DNA from: Cupriavidus lacunae
Lineage (GTDB): Bacteria; Pseudomonadota; Gammaproteobacteria; Burkholderiales; Burkholderiaceae
Reading direction: 5' to 3'
Assembly: GCF_003353055.1 (NCBI RefSeq)
Contig: NZ_QKWJ01000060.1
Span: forward strand, 291 to 46,049
DNA: 45,759 nucleotides
Positions 1 through 7,195 of the stretch are shown here, one piece after another. Both the position numbers and the translations under genes were made by a program. The notes below the pieces were generated by a model. That model was not told where the DNA came from and searched no databases. It worked only from the letters and a program-made list of their open reading frames with translations. The first letter of the stretch is position 1; the number at the start of each line of letters is the position of its first letter.

Positions 1-4
1 AAAC

Positions 5-122
5 TTGCCAAAATGAAATCGTCCAGTTGGTCGTCAGGCTAGGCGCGAGGAGGCGCCATAGCCGTAGCTATGGCAACGACGAGCAACGACGCGTGGCGGC
101 CAACTGGGCGATTTCATGGCAA
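5..122. repeat. 118-bp imperfect inverted repeat with central hairpin
   Basis: The outer arms, about positions 5-29 and 101-122, are reverse complements apart from a 3-base insertion in the left arm and one substitution. A perfect 8-bp hairpin sits at the centre (GCCATAGC at 55-62, loop CGTA, GCTATGGC at 67-74). The DNA between the outer arms and the central hairpin pairs poorly. It lies just beyond the 3' end of the small minus-strand gene at 143-388. The architecture resembles REP/MITE-like intergenic palindromes of proteobacteria. Only one copy is present in this window, so dispersal cannot be judged. It could also act as a structured 3' end, but there is no T-run. Confidence 0.75.
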
Positions 123-142
123 GGTATTTGCGGAACAGGACA

Positions 143-388
143 CTAGCCATGCATTGCGCTGCCCTCGAATTTTGCGAATACCCGGGCCTGGACTGCGTTC
201 ATGACGGCAAGGACTTCGTCGCTGGCCGGACCGCTGATGGTCACGCCGGTGGCGTCCTTCGGCTTCGAGCCGGGCGGGTCGAAGACAAAGAGCGCATCGA
301 ACTTGCCTGCCGATTCCTTCTTCAGGCGCCGGTTAAGGGCTTTGAGGTATCGCTTCTTGTCAGCTTTTGACATAGGTTCCAAGGCCAT
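143..388 (-). CDS. small lysine-rich hypothetical protein
   Basis: This is an 81-residue frame. The N-terminal third is strongly basic (Lys/Arg-rich helix, residues 6-26) and is followed by a compact mixed segment containing FDALFVFDPPGSKP. No signal peptide, membrane segment or known motif is visible. An internal Met at residue 6 (position 373) is an equally plausible start, as neither has a convincing Shine-Dalgarno sequence. It lies 154 bp downstream of another small minus-strand gene and ends about 20 bp before the long palindrome. Composition and codon use look coding and the opposite-strand frames do not resemble proteins. I do not recognise a family. Confidence 0.55.
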   Translation of the reverse strand: MALEPMSKADKKRYLKALNRRLKKESAGKFDALFVFDPPGSKPKDATGVTISGPASDEVLAVMNAVQARVFAKFEGSAMHG

Positions 389-542
389 CTGCGGTGTTAA
401 TCAAAAGACGCCCACGCCGTCGCGCCGAAATGGCTTCGTGCCGCGGCGCTCATGCCAGCCGGGCAAGCCAGCCACAAGATTATCTGAATTACCTGCTTAA
501 TAAACTGGTTTGCCTGCCGGGCCTCGCCACCGGGCCGCACTG

Positions 543-872
543 TCAATGCGGCGGGTTTGCTTTCGGTTCTCTGCCTGCAAAGGGGAGTTCGTGCTCCCGC
601 AACCGCTGCAGCGACCTGGTCAGCCTGGCACCGTATGTGCGGTCCGCGGCCAGCAGCAGGGCCTCTATGCTCTGCTCCAGTCTTGCGAGTTCATTGTCGC
701 CGGGTTGCCTGTTCGCTTTCATGTCCTGGAACTCGTTGGCAATGCGCTTGCCCAGCTTGCGCACAAACTCCGGGTCAAGGTGGCCGCGCGCCGCTGCACC
801 TCCAATATGCTCGATCAGGCCCATCAGACCCTCCGGGGTGGTCTCGGTCGCAGGTGGTATTTCATGGGGCAT
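543..872 (-). CDS. hypothetical protein, helical, 109 aa
   Basis: The frame begins MPHEIPP; GGAG lies 8 bases upstream of this ATG, which decides the start over an in-frame ATG 24 bases further out. The sequence is charged and probably all-helical, with an acidic/proline-rich N-terminus, a central helix with Phe-Val-Arg-Lys-Leu-Gly-Lys-Arg, and a C-terminal Arg/Leu-rich helix. No membrane segment, signal peptide or cysteine is visible. It is divergent from ppk1 with about 150 bp between the starts. I do not recognise the family, and a link to polyphosphate metabolism would rest only on neighbourhood. Confidence 0.6.
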   Translation of the reverse strand: MPHEIPPATETTPEGLMGLIEHIGGAAARGHLDPEFVRKLGKRIANEFQDMKANRQPGDNELARLEQSIEALLLAADRTYGARLTRSLQRLREHELPFAGREPKANPPH

Positions 873-1023
873 TGGCAACTCCAGTGGGCAGGTCAAATTA
901 TTCTAGGCACCGGAGGCGCGTGCCGTGGTACGTATTTCGCGGGTGTAGTGGGATCAGATTCGCCTCGATATGCGTGATGCGCCAGCTAGAATCTGGAAGG
1001 ATTCCCCCGCAGACACTCAAATC

Positions 1024-3159
1024 ATGAACCACGATTCCGATCCCATGCAGAACGCGTCGCCGATGGTCCCGGAGAAGCGGCGCCTCGATACCCTGGCGGA
1101 TCCGGATCGCTTGTTGAACGGCAATGAGCTCTATATCAACCGCGAACTCAGCCAGCTGGAGTTCTTTGGACGCGTGCTGGAGCAGGCCGCCGATCCCGCG
1201 GTGCCACTGCTGGAGCGCTTGCGTGCCCTGTGCACCTTCAGCAGCAATCTGGATGAGTTCTACGAGATCCGCGTGGCGGGCCTGAAGGAACAGTGCTTGC
1301 TTCAGTCTCCGGTTGCCGGCCCGGACGGGCTGACGCCGCAGGTGATCTATGCCCGGGTCAATCAGCGGGTCAGGGAGCTGGTCGATCAGCAATACCAGTT
1401 GTTCAATGACGTGCTGATCCCGGCCATGGCCGAGCAGCAGATCCGCTTCCTGCGCCGGCCCTCGTGGAACCCTGCGCAGGCGGCATGGATCCGGGAATTC
1501 TTCTTCGCCGAACTGATGCCGGTCCTGACGCCGATCGGCCTGGACCCGGCGCATCCGTTTCCACGGGTTCTCAACAAGAGCCTGAACTTCGCCGTTGAAC
1601 TCGAGGGCAAGGATGCGTTCGGGCGCAACTCCGGCTATGCGATCGTGCAGGCGCCACGCGCGTTGCCACGCGTCATCGCACTGCCGGCGGATATTGCCGG
1701 ATGCGAGCATGGCTTTGTTTTCCTCTCCTCCATACTGCATGCCCACGTCGGCGAGCTGTTCAGTGGCATGACAATACGCGGCTGCTACCAGTTCCGCGTG
1801 ACCCGCAACAGCGAGCTGTTTGTGGACGAGGAAGAGATCAAGAACCTGCGCGAGGCATTGCAGGGCGAGCTGCCGCACCGGCATCTTGGCGATGCGGTCC
1901 GGCTGGAGGTGGCGGACAACTGCACGCCGGCCATGACTGCGTTCCTGCAGGAACAGTTCGGCCTGGCGCCAGGCGAGGTGTTCTCAGTCAACGGACCGGT
2001 CAACCTGGTTCGCCTGATGCAGGTGCCGGATCACGTGGACCGGCCGGAACTGAAATACCTGCCTTTCCGGCCTGGCCTGCCAAAGGTACTGCACGATTGT
2101 TCCGACATCTTCCGCGCCATTCGCGACGGCGACATCCTGCTGCATCACCCGTTCCAGTCGTTTGCACCGGTGGTGGATTTTGTCAGGCAAGCGGCACGGG
2201 ATCCCGACGTGGTGGCAATCAGCCAGACGGTGTATCGCGCCGGCCACGACTCGGTCCTGCTTTCGGCACTGATCGAGGCAGCGCGCAACGGCAAGGAGGT
2301 CACCGTCGTGGTGGAACTGCTGGCCCGCTTCGACGAAGAAGCCAACCTGGGTTGGGCCGCGCAGCTGGAGGAAGTCGGCGCGCATGTCATCTACGGCGTC
2401 GTAGGATTCAAGGCACACGCCAAGATGGTCATGGTATTGCGGCGCGAGGGTGGGAAGCTGCGGCGCTATGTGCATCTCGGAACGGGGAATTACCACAGCC
2501 AGACGACGCGCACCTATACGGATTTTGGCTTGCTGACAGCCAATCAGCCGCTGACGCAGGACGTGGCGCAAGTATTCAGCCAACTGACCGGCCGGGGCCA
2601 GACCCATGGCATGACCTATGTCTGGCAATCGCCTTTCACCATGAAGAAGGAGTTGCTTGCAGCGATCCGGCGCGAAGCCGGGCATGCCAAGGCTGGTCGC
2701 AAGGGATGGATTATTGTCAAGATGAACGCACTGCTTGAGCCTGATCTGATCCAGGCGCTGTACGATGCCTCACGTGACGGTGTCGATATCGATCTGATCA
2801 TCAGAGGCGCCTGTGCGCTGCGCCCCGGCGTTGCCGGCCTGTCGGAGACCATTGAGGTCAAATCGGTCATGGGCCGGTTTCTCGAGCACTCGCGCATCTT
2901 TTATTTTCACGATGACGGGGCCGAAAGGGTCATGCTGTCCAGCGGTGAATGGATGGAAAGAAGCCTGTCGCGGCGCATCGAGATCTGCTTTCCCATTCTC
3001 GATGCCAGCCTGAAAGAACGCGTCATTGCGGAAGGGCTGAGACCGTACCTGACAGACCGCTGCGACGCCTGGCAGATGGCGTCGGACGGAAGCTACGTGC
3101 GTCAGCCCTCGCGTGAGGGCGAAGCTGCGCAAAATGTGCTGCTGTCAACGTTGACGTGA
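1024..3159 (+). CDS. ppk1: polyphosphate kinase 1
   Basis: Reversibly transfers the ATP gamma-phosphate to the end of a polyphosphate chain; membrane-associated cytoplasmic enzyme. With the start at 1024 it has 711 residues, close to the usual 690-720. The N-terminal domain carries the family pattern YINRELSQLEF and the FSSNLDEFYEIR block. The phospholipase-D-like C-terminal domains hold the two family histidines: H484 in HLGTGNYH (the autophosphorylated His) and H622 in LEHSRIF. An upstream in-frame ATG at 970 would put a TAGAAT -10-like element (987-992) inside the gene, so I prefer 1024; neither has a strong Shine-Dalgarno. pstS follows on the same strand 217 bp downstream. No ppx is adjacent. 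Confidence 0.97.
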   Translation: MNHDSDPMQNASPMVPEKRRLDTLADPDRLLNGNELYINRELSQLEFFGRVLEQAADPAVPLLERLRALCTFSSNLDEFYEIRVAGLKEQCLLQSPVAGPDGLTPQVIYARVNQRVRELVDQQYQLFNDVLIPAMAEQQIRFLRRPSWNPAQAAWIREFFFAELMPVLTPIGLDPAHPFPRVLNKSLNFAVELEGKDAFGRNSGYAIVQAPRALPRVIALPADIAGCEHGFVFLSSILHAHVGELFSGMTIRGCYQFRVTRNSELFVDEEEIKNLREALQGELPHRHLGDAVRLEVADNCTPAMTAFLQEQFGLAPGEVFSVNGPVNLVRLMQVPDHVDRPELKYLPFRPGLPKVLHDCSDIFRAIRDGDILLHHPFQSFAPVVDFVRQAARDPDVVAISQTVYRAGHDSVLLSALIEAARNGKEVTVVVELLARFDEEANLGWAAQLEEVGAHVIYGVVGFKAHAKMVMVLRREGGKLRRYVHLGTGNYHSQTTRTYTDFGLLTANQPLTQDVAQVFSQLTGRGQTHGMTYVWQSPFTMKKELLAAIRREAGHAKAGRKGWIIVKMNALLEPDLIQALYDASRDGVDIDLIIRGACALRPGVAGLSETIEVKSVMGRFLEHSRIFYFHDDGAERVMLSSGEWMERSLSRRIEICFPILDASLKERVIAEGLRPYLTDRCDAWQMASDGSYVRQPSREGEAAQNVLLSTLT

Positions 3160-3191
3160 GTCGTCGTCGTCCGGTGTCGCGCAATCAACAA

Positions 3192-3209
3192 ATGACAGAC
3201 ATATGACAG
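3192..3209 (-). promoter_or_regulatory. Pho box (PhoB site), reading leftward
   Basis: On the minus strand the sequence is CTGTCAT, four bases, CTGTCAT: two perfect 7-bp direct repeats at 11-bp period, which is the consensus PhoB half-site arrangement. It lies 167 bp upstream of pstS and 32 bp after the ppk1 stop, but its polarity points back towards ppk1. Overlapping it on the plus strand is an 11-bp palindrome ATGACAGTCAT (3203-3213). The match is seen directly; PhoB control of pstS is expected from the family; how the reversed polarity works is open. Confidence 0.75.
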
Positions 3210-3376
3210 TCATAATCGTGCGACAGCAGCCGTAGAGGCCTGGTGCGGGTAGTGCCCCTTCTCGTCGCCGGCAAGCAGACGCGGATCGTTTTGTCCTGCC
3301 TCAAAGGGCAGCGATCTGCTAGCCTGAGATGCGTAGGTGCGTCGCAACGTAATCGTCGGACCAGGGAAGAACAATC

Positions 3377-4423
3377 ATGATGCCAATGCACGATTGCCGG
3401 TTGCGCTTTCTTCAAGCCCTGGGACGGCAAGCGGCAATCCTGCTGCTGTGGCTTAGCGCGGTGGCAATGGCGCACGCCGGGGATATCTCGGGAGCGGGGT
3501 CGACCTTTGTCTACCCCTTGATGTCCAAATGGGCGGCGACTTACTACGCCCGCACCGGGCAGCAAGTCAACTATCAGCCCACCGGATCGGGTAACGGCAT
3601 TCGCCAGATCCGCTCCGCCAGCGTGACCTTCGGCGCCACGGACATGCCGCTCAAGCCCGAAGAGTTGCGCGCGGCGGGCCTGGCGCAGTTTCCTATCGTG
3701 GTCGGCGGCGTGGTGCCGGTGCTGAACCTGGACGGTGTGGGGCCGGGGCAGCTACGCATGACTGGCTCGCTATTGACGGACATTTACCAGGGCAAGATCG
3801 TCAACTGGAATGACCCGGCCATTGCGGCGGCAAATCCAGGCATGGCGTTCCCCGACCAGAAGATCGTGGTCGTCCATCGGAGCGACAGTTCGGGAACCAC
3901 GTTCAACTGGACCGACTACCTCGCGAAGGTCAGCCCGCAATGGGGAGCAACCGTTGGTGCCGGCACGACCGTGAAATGGCCCGTGGGTGTGGGCGCAAGC
4001 GGAAACGAGGGGGTTGCCACCTATATTCGCAATGTGAAGGGGGCCATTGGCTACGTCGAGCTGACTTACGCATTGCAGCGCAAATTGTCCTATGCCGCCG
4101 TCAGGAATCGCGACGGGGTATTCGTGCAGCCAACGCGCGAAAGCTTCAGCGCCGCGGTCACCGGGACAGAGTGGAATCCGCAGGCCGATTTCTACCAGGT
4201 ACTGACCAATGCAGCCGGCCCGCAAGCGTGGCCGATTACCGGCGCCGTCTTTGTCCTGATCTCCAGAACGCGCAGCAGCGCCGCTGAGACCAGGGACGCA
4301 ATCGCATTCTTCAGTTGGGCGCTCTCCGAGGGAAAGGCCGATGCGGCCGCTGAGTACTATGTCGCGCTCCCGGATAGTCTCGTCAGGCACGTTGAAGCGT
4401 ACTGGAAGGCGGCCTTGCCATGA
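3377..4423 (+). CDS. pstS: phosphate ABC transporter substrate-binding protein
   Basis: Periplasmic high-affinity phosphate receptor, 348 residues. Residues 1-34 form a signal peptide (basic start, ILLLWLSAVAMAHA, cleavage before Gly-Asp). The mature protein begins ISGAGSTFVYPLMSKW, typical of PstS. Phosphate-contact blocks are visible: TGSGNGI near the N-terminus, FGATDMP, SDSSGTTFNW and GASGNEGVA. The start ATG at 3377 is preceded by GGAAGAAC. No pstC, pstA, pstB or phoU follows; the next gene is convergent. It is therefore a lone receptor paired with ppk1 and probably serves a permease encoded elsewhere. The reversed Pho box upstream fits phosphate-starvation control. Confidence 0.95.
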   Translation: MMPMHDCRLRFLQALGRQAAILLLWLSAVAMAHAGDISGAGSTFVYPLMSKWAATYYARTGQQVNYQPTGSGNGIRQIRSASVTFGATDMPLKPEELRAAGLAQFPIVVGGVVPVLNLDGVGPGQLRMTGSLLTDIYQGKIVNWNDPAIAAANPGMAFPDQKIVVVHRSDSSGTTFNWTDYLAKVSPQWGATVGAGTTVKWPVGVGASGNEGVATYIRNVKGAIGYVELTYALQRKLSYAAVRNRDGVFVQPTRESFSAAVTGTEWNPQADFYQVLTNAAGPQAWPITGAVFVLISRTRSSAAETRDAIAFFSWALSEGKADAAAEYYVALPDSLVRHVEAYWKAALP

Positions 4424-4508
4424 CGGGGTTCCGGGCGCGTAGCGCCGCCCCTGTACCCGGCGTTCTCCGCACAAATGTCACGCCGCCGGTTGCCGGGCTG
4501 ACACGTAT

Positions 4509-5798
4509 CTAAGCCAGCAGCAGCGCCCCCGCATGGAGCAGCACGCCCACTGCGCCACCGACGAAGGTGCCGTTGATGCGTATGAACTGGAGATCGGGCC
4601 CGATCTCGGCTTCGATCTTCCGGCCGACTTCGTCGGCGTCCCAGCTCTGCACGACCTCGGTGATCAGCGCGGCAATCTGGCGCCCGTAGCGAAGCATCAC
4701 GGTGTGCACGAGTTCCAGCCACCATGCATTGAGCTTCTCCTGAATGCCCGGATCGTCCGCAACGGATTTGCCGATGGCGGCCAGTCCGGCGGCCATCGTG
4801 TGGCGGATCACGGAGCGCTGGCTGCCGATATCGGCGCTCAGGCGCGTGCGCGCACGCTCCCAGAGGATCCGGTAATAGTCCTCCCGCCTGAGATACCGGA
4901 TGCAGTCCCGCATCCAGGCCTTGCCGACGCGCCGGTAGTCGTCGGAGGTATGCAGCTTGCGGATCTGTTCCTGCACGGCGGCGTCGAACTGGTGGCGTAG
5001 TTCGTGGTCGGGATTAGCGACGACCTCATGCAGCAGGGCAATGATGCCTTCCACAAACCGGTTGACGATGTAGGTATCGAGGAGCGCCGGCGTGTACCGC
5101 GATGCCTCGCCGAACTTTGCCTTGACCACGTCCGAGTTGGCGACGAGCCAGCGCTCCAGCGCCCGCAGCCCGTGATCCAGCAGCGGTTGGTGGCGGTCGC
5201 CCTCGGTCAGGATGGCCAGCATATTGCCGGCAAGGTGGGACACGTCGAGCGTGCGCAGTTGCGGCACGACCGTGCGCTCGAAGAAGCGCGCGACTTCCTT
5301 GTCGTCGAAGCTGCCCAGCAAGGCTGGGACCGAGTCCGCGACCGAATCGGCAATGATCCGGCTGTTGTCCGGCCGGGCCAGCCAGGCCGCCACGGCCGCG
5401 GCGGTGTTCTGGCCGCGTAGCCTGTCGACAACGATCTCAGGTGTCAGGAAATTCTGTTCGACGAAGCTGCCCAGGCCATTGGCAATCCGGTCCTGGTTGC
5501 GCGGGATGATGGCCGTGTGCGGGACCGGAATGCCGAACGGATGGCGGAACAGCGCCACCACGGCGTACCAGTCGGCGATGGCGCCGACCGTGCCCGCCTC
5601 GGCGAAGGCGCGCAGCCATGCCAGCGCGGGATAGTCGCGCTGGAAAACAATGCTCACGACCAGCAAGCCGATCATGGCGGCCAGCAAGCATGTTGCGGTG
5701 ACCCGCATGCGGGTCAGCCGCTCCTGCTTCAGCAATTCAGGCGTCACGGCCGCTGCCGTGCGCCTGCCTGTCCTGTTGCCGGTCAGATAGCTCAACAC
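4509..5798 (-). CDS. DUF445 family membrane-anchored protein
   Basis: 429 residues matching the DUF445 (YjiN-like) family, whose function is unknown. Visible features are an N-terminal transmembrane helix (about 34-52), the family hallmark ADWYAVVALFRHPFGIPVPH followed by TAIIPRNQDRIANGLGSFVEQNFL-type residues, a long helical middle, and a C-terminal hydrophobic segment (GGAVGVLLHAGALLLA). The GTG start sits inside GTGTTGA, where TGA is the stop of the preceding depolymerase-like gene, so the two overlap by 7 bases and are probably translationally coupled. This makes it the last gene of the PHA cluster; a role at the granule or envelope is only inference. It is convergent with pstS. Confidence 0.9.
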   Translation of the reverse strand: MLSYLTGNRTGRRTAAAVTPELLKQERLTRMRVTATCLLAAMIGLLVVSIVFQRDYPALAWLRAFAEAGTVGAIADWYAVVALFRHPFGIPVPHTAIIPRNQDRIANGLGSFVEQNFLTPEIVVDRLRGQNTAAAVAAWLARPDNSRIIADSVADSVPALLGSFDDKEVARFFERTVVPQLRTLDVSHLAGNMLAILTEGDRHQPLLDHGLRALERWLVANSDVVKAKFGEASRYTPALLDTYIVNRFVEGIIALLHEVVANPDHELRHQFDAAVQEQIRKLHTSDDYRRVGKAWMRDCIRYLRREDYYRILWERARTRLSADIGSQRSVIRHTMAAGLAAIGKSVADDPGIQEKLNAWWLELVHTVMLRYGRQIAALITEVVQSWDADEVGRKIEAEIGPDLQFIRINGTFVGGAVGVLLHAGALLLA

Positions 5799-6634
5799 GA
5801 TGCTTGTCGAAGGAATTTCCGGATCACGGGTGCAACATCTCCTGCGCGTGCAACCAGGAACAAATGGCCGTCATCGATCACGTGAAGCTTCGCCTTTGGA
5901 ATGCGCGCGGCCAGTATCCTGGCGTTGGTAAGCGGCACGATGGGGTCGTCATTGCCGTGCATGACCAGGGTGCACTGGCGTAGTGTACCGAGCCAGAGCA
6001 GGCTGCTCCACCCCCATGCGGCCAGCAGCTGATAGACGTAGCCGCGCCCGCGTGGCGGCTGGAGATGCCGGGCATGCTCGGTCAGCAGATGGGCGTTGGT
6101 GCGGTACGCGCCCCCGTAGATCTCCGCGCCGATCTTCTGCAGGTAGGCCGGATCCGTATAGCGGCGCGGCATGACCAGCTTCGACAGGACCGAAAGCTTG
6201 CCGGGAACCATGATCACGCCGGGCGACGTTGCCGCCAGGATCAGCCGGCGGCAGCGAACCGGATACAGGTGTGCAAACTGCTGCGCGAGCGCACCGCCCC
6301 ACGACACACCCAGCACATCCACCGGGCCGTGGTGGCCGAGGCGTGTGAGCAGCTTGTCGGCCATCACGGCCAGGTTCGAGAAGCGATAGGGAACCAGCGG
6401 CACCGGCGAGCCGCCGACGCCTGGCACATCGAAGATGATGACACCGACGTCCCCCAGCGCCTGGGCGAATGGCTCGATCAGTTCGAGGTTGGCGCCGATG
6501 CCGTTGAAGACCAGCAGCGGCGGCGACGCATCGCTGCCGGGGCGGATGCCCACGCGCAGCGCCTGGCCATCCAGGTCGATGGTCTGGACCTGCAAGGCGC
6601 TGGCCGCCTCGGGGATGATGTTGTCGTCATGCAT
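5792..6634 (-). CDS. phaZ: intracellular PHA depolymerase (alpha/beta hydrolase)
   Basis: 280 residues from the start at 6634 (MHDDN), with GGAAAG upstream; an ATG 51 bases earlier is less likely. The protein closely follows the medium-chain-length PHA depolymerase PhaZ of Pseudomonas: LLVFNGIGANLELIEPF, FDVPGVGGS, GVSWGGALAQQFAHLYP, RRLILAATSPG, MHGNDDPIVPL and IDDGHLFLVARA. The catalytic triad is S111, D230, H257, the same spacing as S102/D221/H248 known from the Pseudomonas enzyme. It would hydrolyse mcl-PHA granules to 3-hydroxyacids. It lies 63 bp after the phasin gene and overlaps the DUF445 start. A generic hydrolase role is possible but less likely given the context. Confidence 0.88.
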   Translation of the reverse strand: MHDDNIIPEAASALQVQTIDLDGQALRVGIRPGSDASPPLLVFNGIGANLELIEPFAQALGDVGVIIFDVPGVGGSPVPLVPYRFSNLAVMADKLLTRLGHHGPVDVLGVSWGGALAQQFAHLYPVRCRRLILAATSPGVIMVPGKLSVLSKLVMPRRYTDPAYLQKIGAEIYGGAYRTNAHLLTEHARHLQPPRGRGYVYQLLAAWGWSSLLWLGTLRQCTLVMHGNDDPIVPLTNARILAARIPKAKLHVIDDGHLFLVARAGDVAPVIRKFLRQASC

Positions 6635-6697
6635 TGAGGTGGCTTTCCGTGTGGGGCACCGCGTTTGGGGACCGGCGTCCGGCATGCCGGCGCCGGG

Positions 6698-7120
6698 TCA
6701 CTTGCCGGGCTGCAGGCGTGCCTTGAGTTCCTCCACGTTCTCCGTCACGCGCTTGCTGATGACCGCGAAGCAGTCCGCCTGGGTCTTGTAGAGAGTATCG
6801 GCCAGATCCTGCATGTTCGTCACCGCCTTGCGCAGGCCCTGCTGAACAACCTCGCCGGCGTTCCCGGACGCTTTCGCATCGGCAGCGGTGCGTTGCGCGA
6901 TCAGCGACTGCGCGTCCGCCATGGCTGCGCGCAGGATATCGGCCTGCTTCTGGCCAAGTGCCTGCATGCCGGACAGCGCGGTGCTGTTGGCGGCCAACAG
7001 CGCTTCAATGTCCTTGCGGCGCGATTCCAGGATCGCAGTGATGTCGAGGCCCGGCAGCTTGAACTGCTTGATCATGCTCGTGTATTGGCTGAACAGGTTG
7101 TTCGGGGTGGTGGATTCCAT
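6698..7120 (-). CDS. phasin family protein
   Basis: Granule-associated protein of about 140 residues. The start MESTTPNN has GGAG 9 bases upstream; the frame continues 66 bases further without a better site. The sequence shows the phasin pattern: an amphipathic N-terminus (NNLFSQYTSMIKQFKLPGLDI), then ILESRRKDIEALLAANSTALSGMQALGQKQADILR, followed by a heptad-rich helical tail rich in Ala/Gln with no cysteine-based or catalytic motif. Phasins coat PHA granules and limit their coalescence. It sits between the synthase (75 bp away) and the depolymerase on the same strand, which supports the call. Substrate class cannot be read from the phasin itself. Confidence 0.88.
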   Translation of the reverse strand: MESTTPNNLFSQYTSMIKQFKLPGLDITAILESRRKDIEALLAANSTALSGMQALGQKQADILRAAMADAQSLIAQRTAADAKASGNAGEVVQQGLRKAVTNMQDLADTLYKTQADCFAVISKRVTENVEELKARLQPGK

Positions 7121-7195
7121 GATGAAGATCTCCGGATAGAGAGGGTTGCGAAAAAAGTGAGTCATGCAGGCAGCGTGGCTGCGCAATACGATGCG

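Noticed and set aside
4434..4446. GGCGC-GTA-GCGCC hairpin between pstS and the DUF445 gene as a terminator
   Set aside because: Only five base pairs and no T-run on either side.
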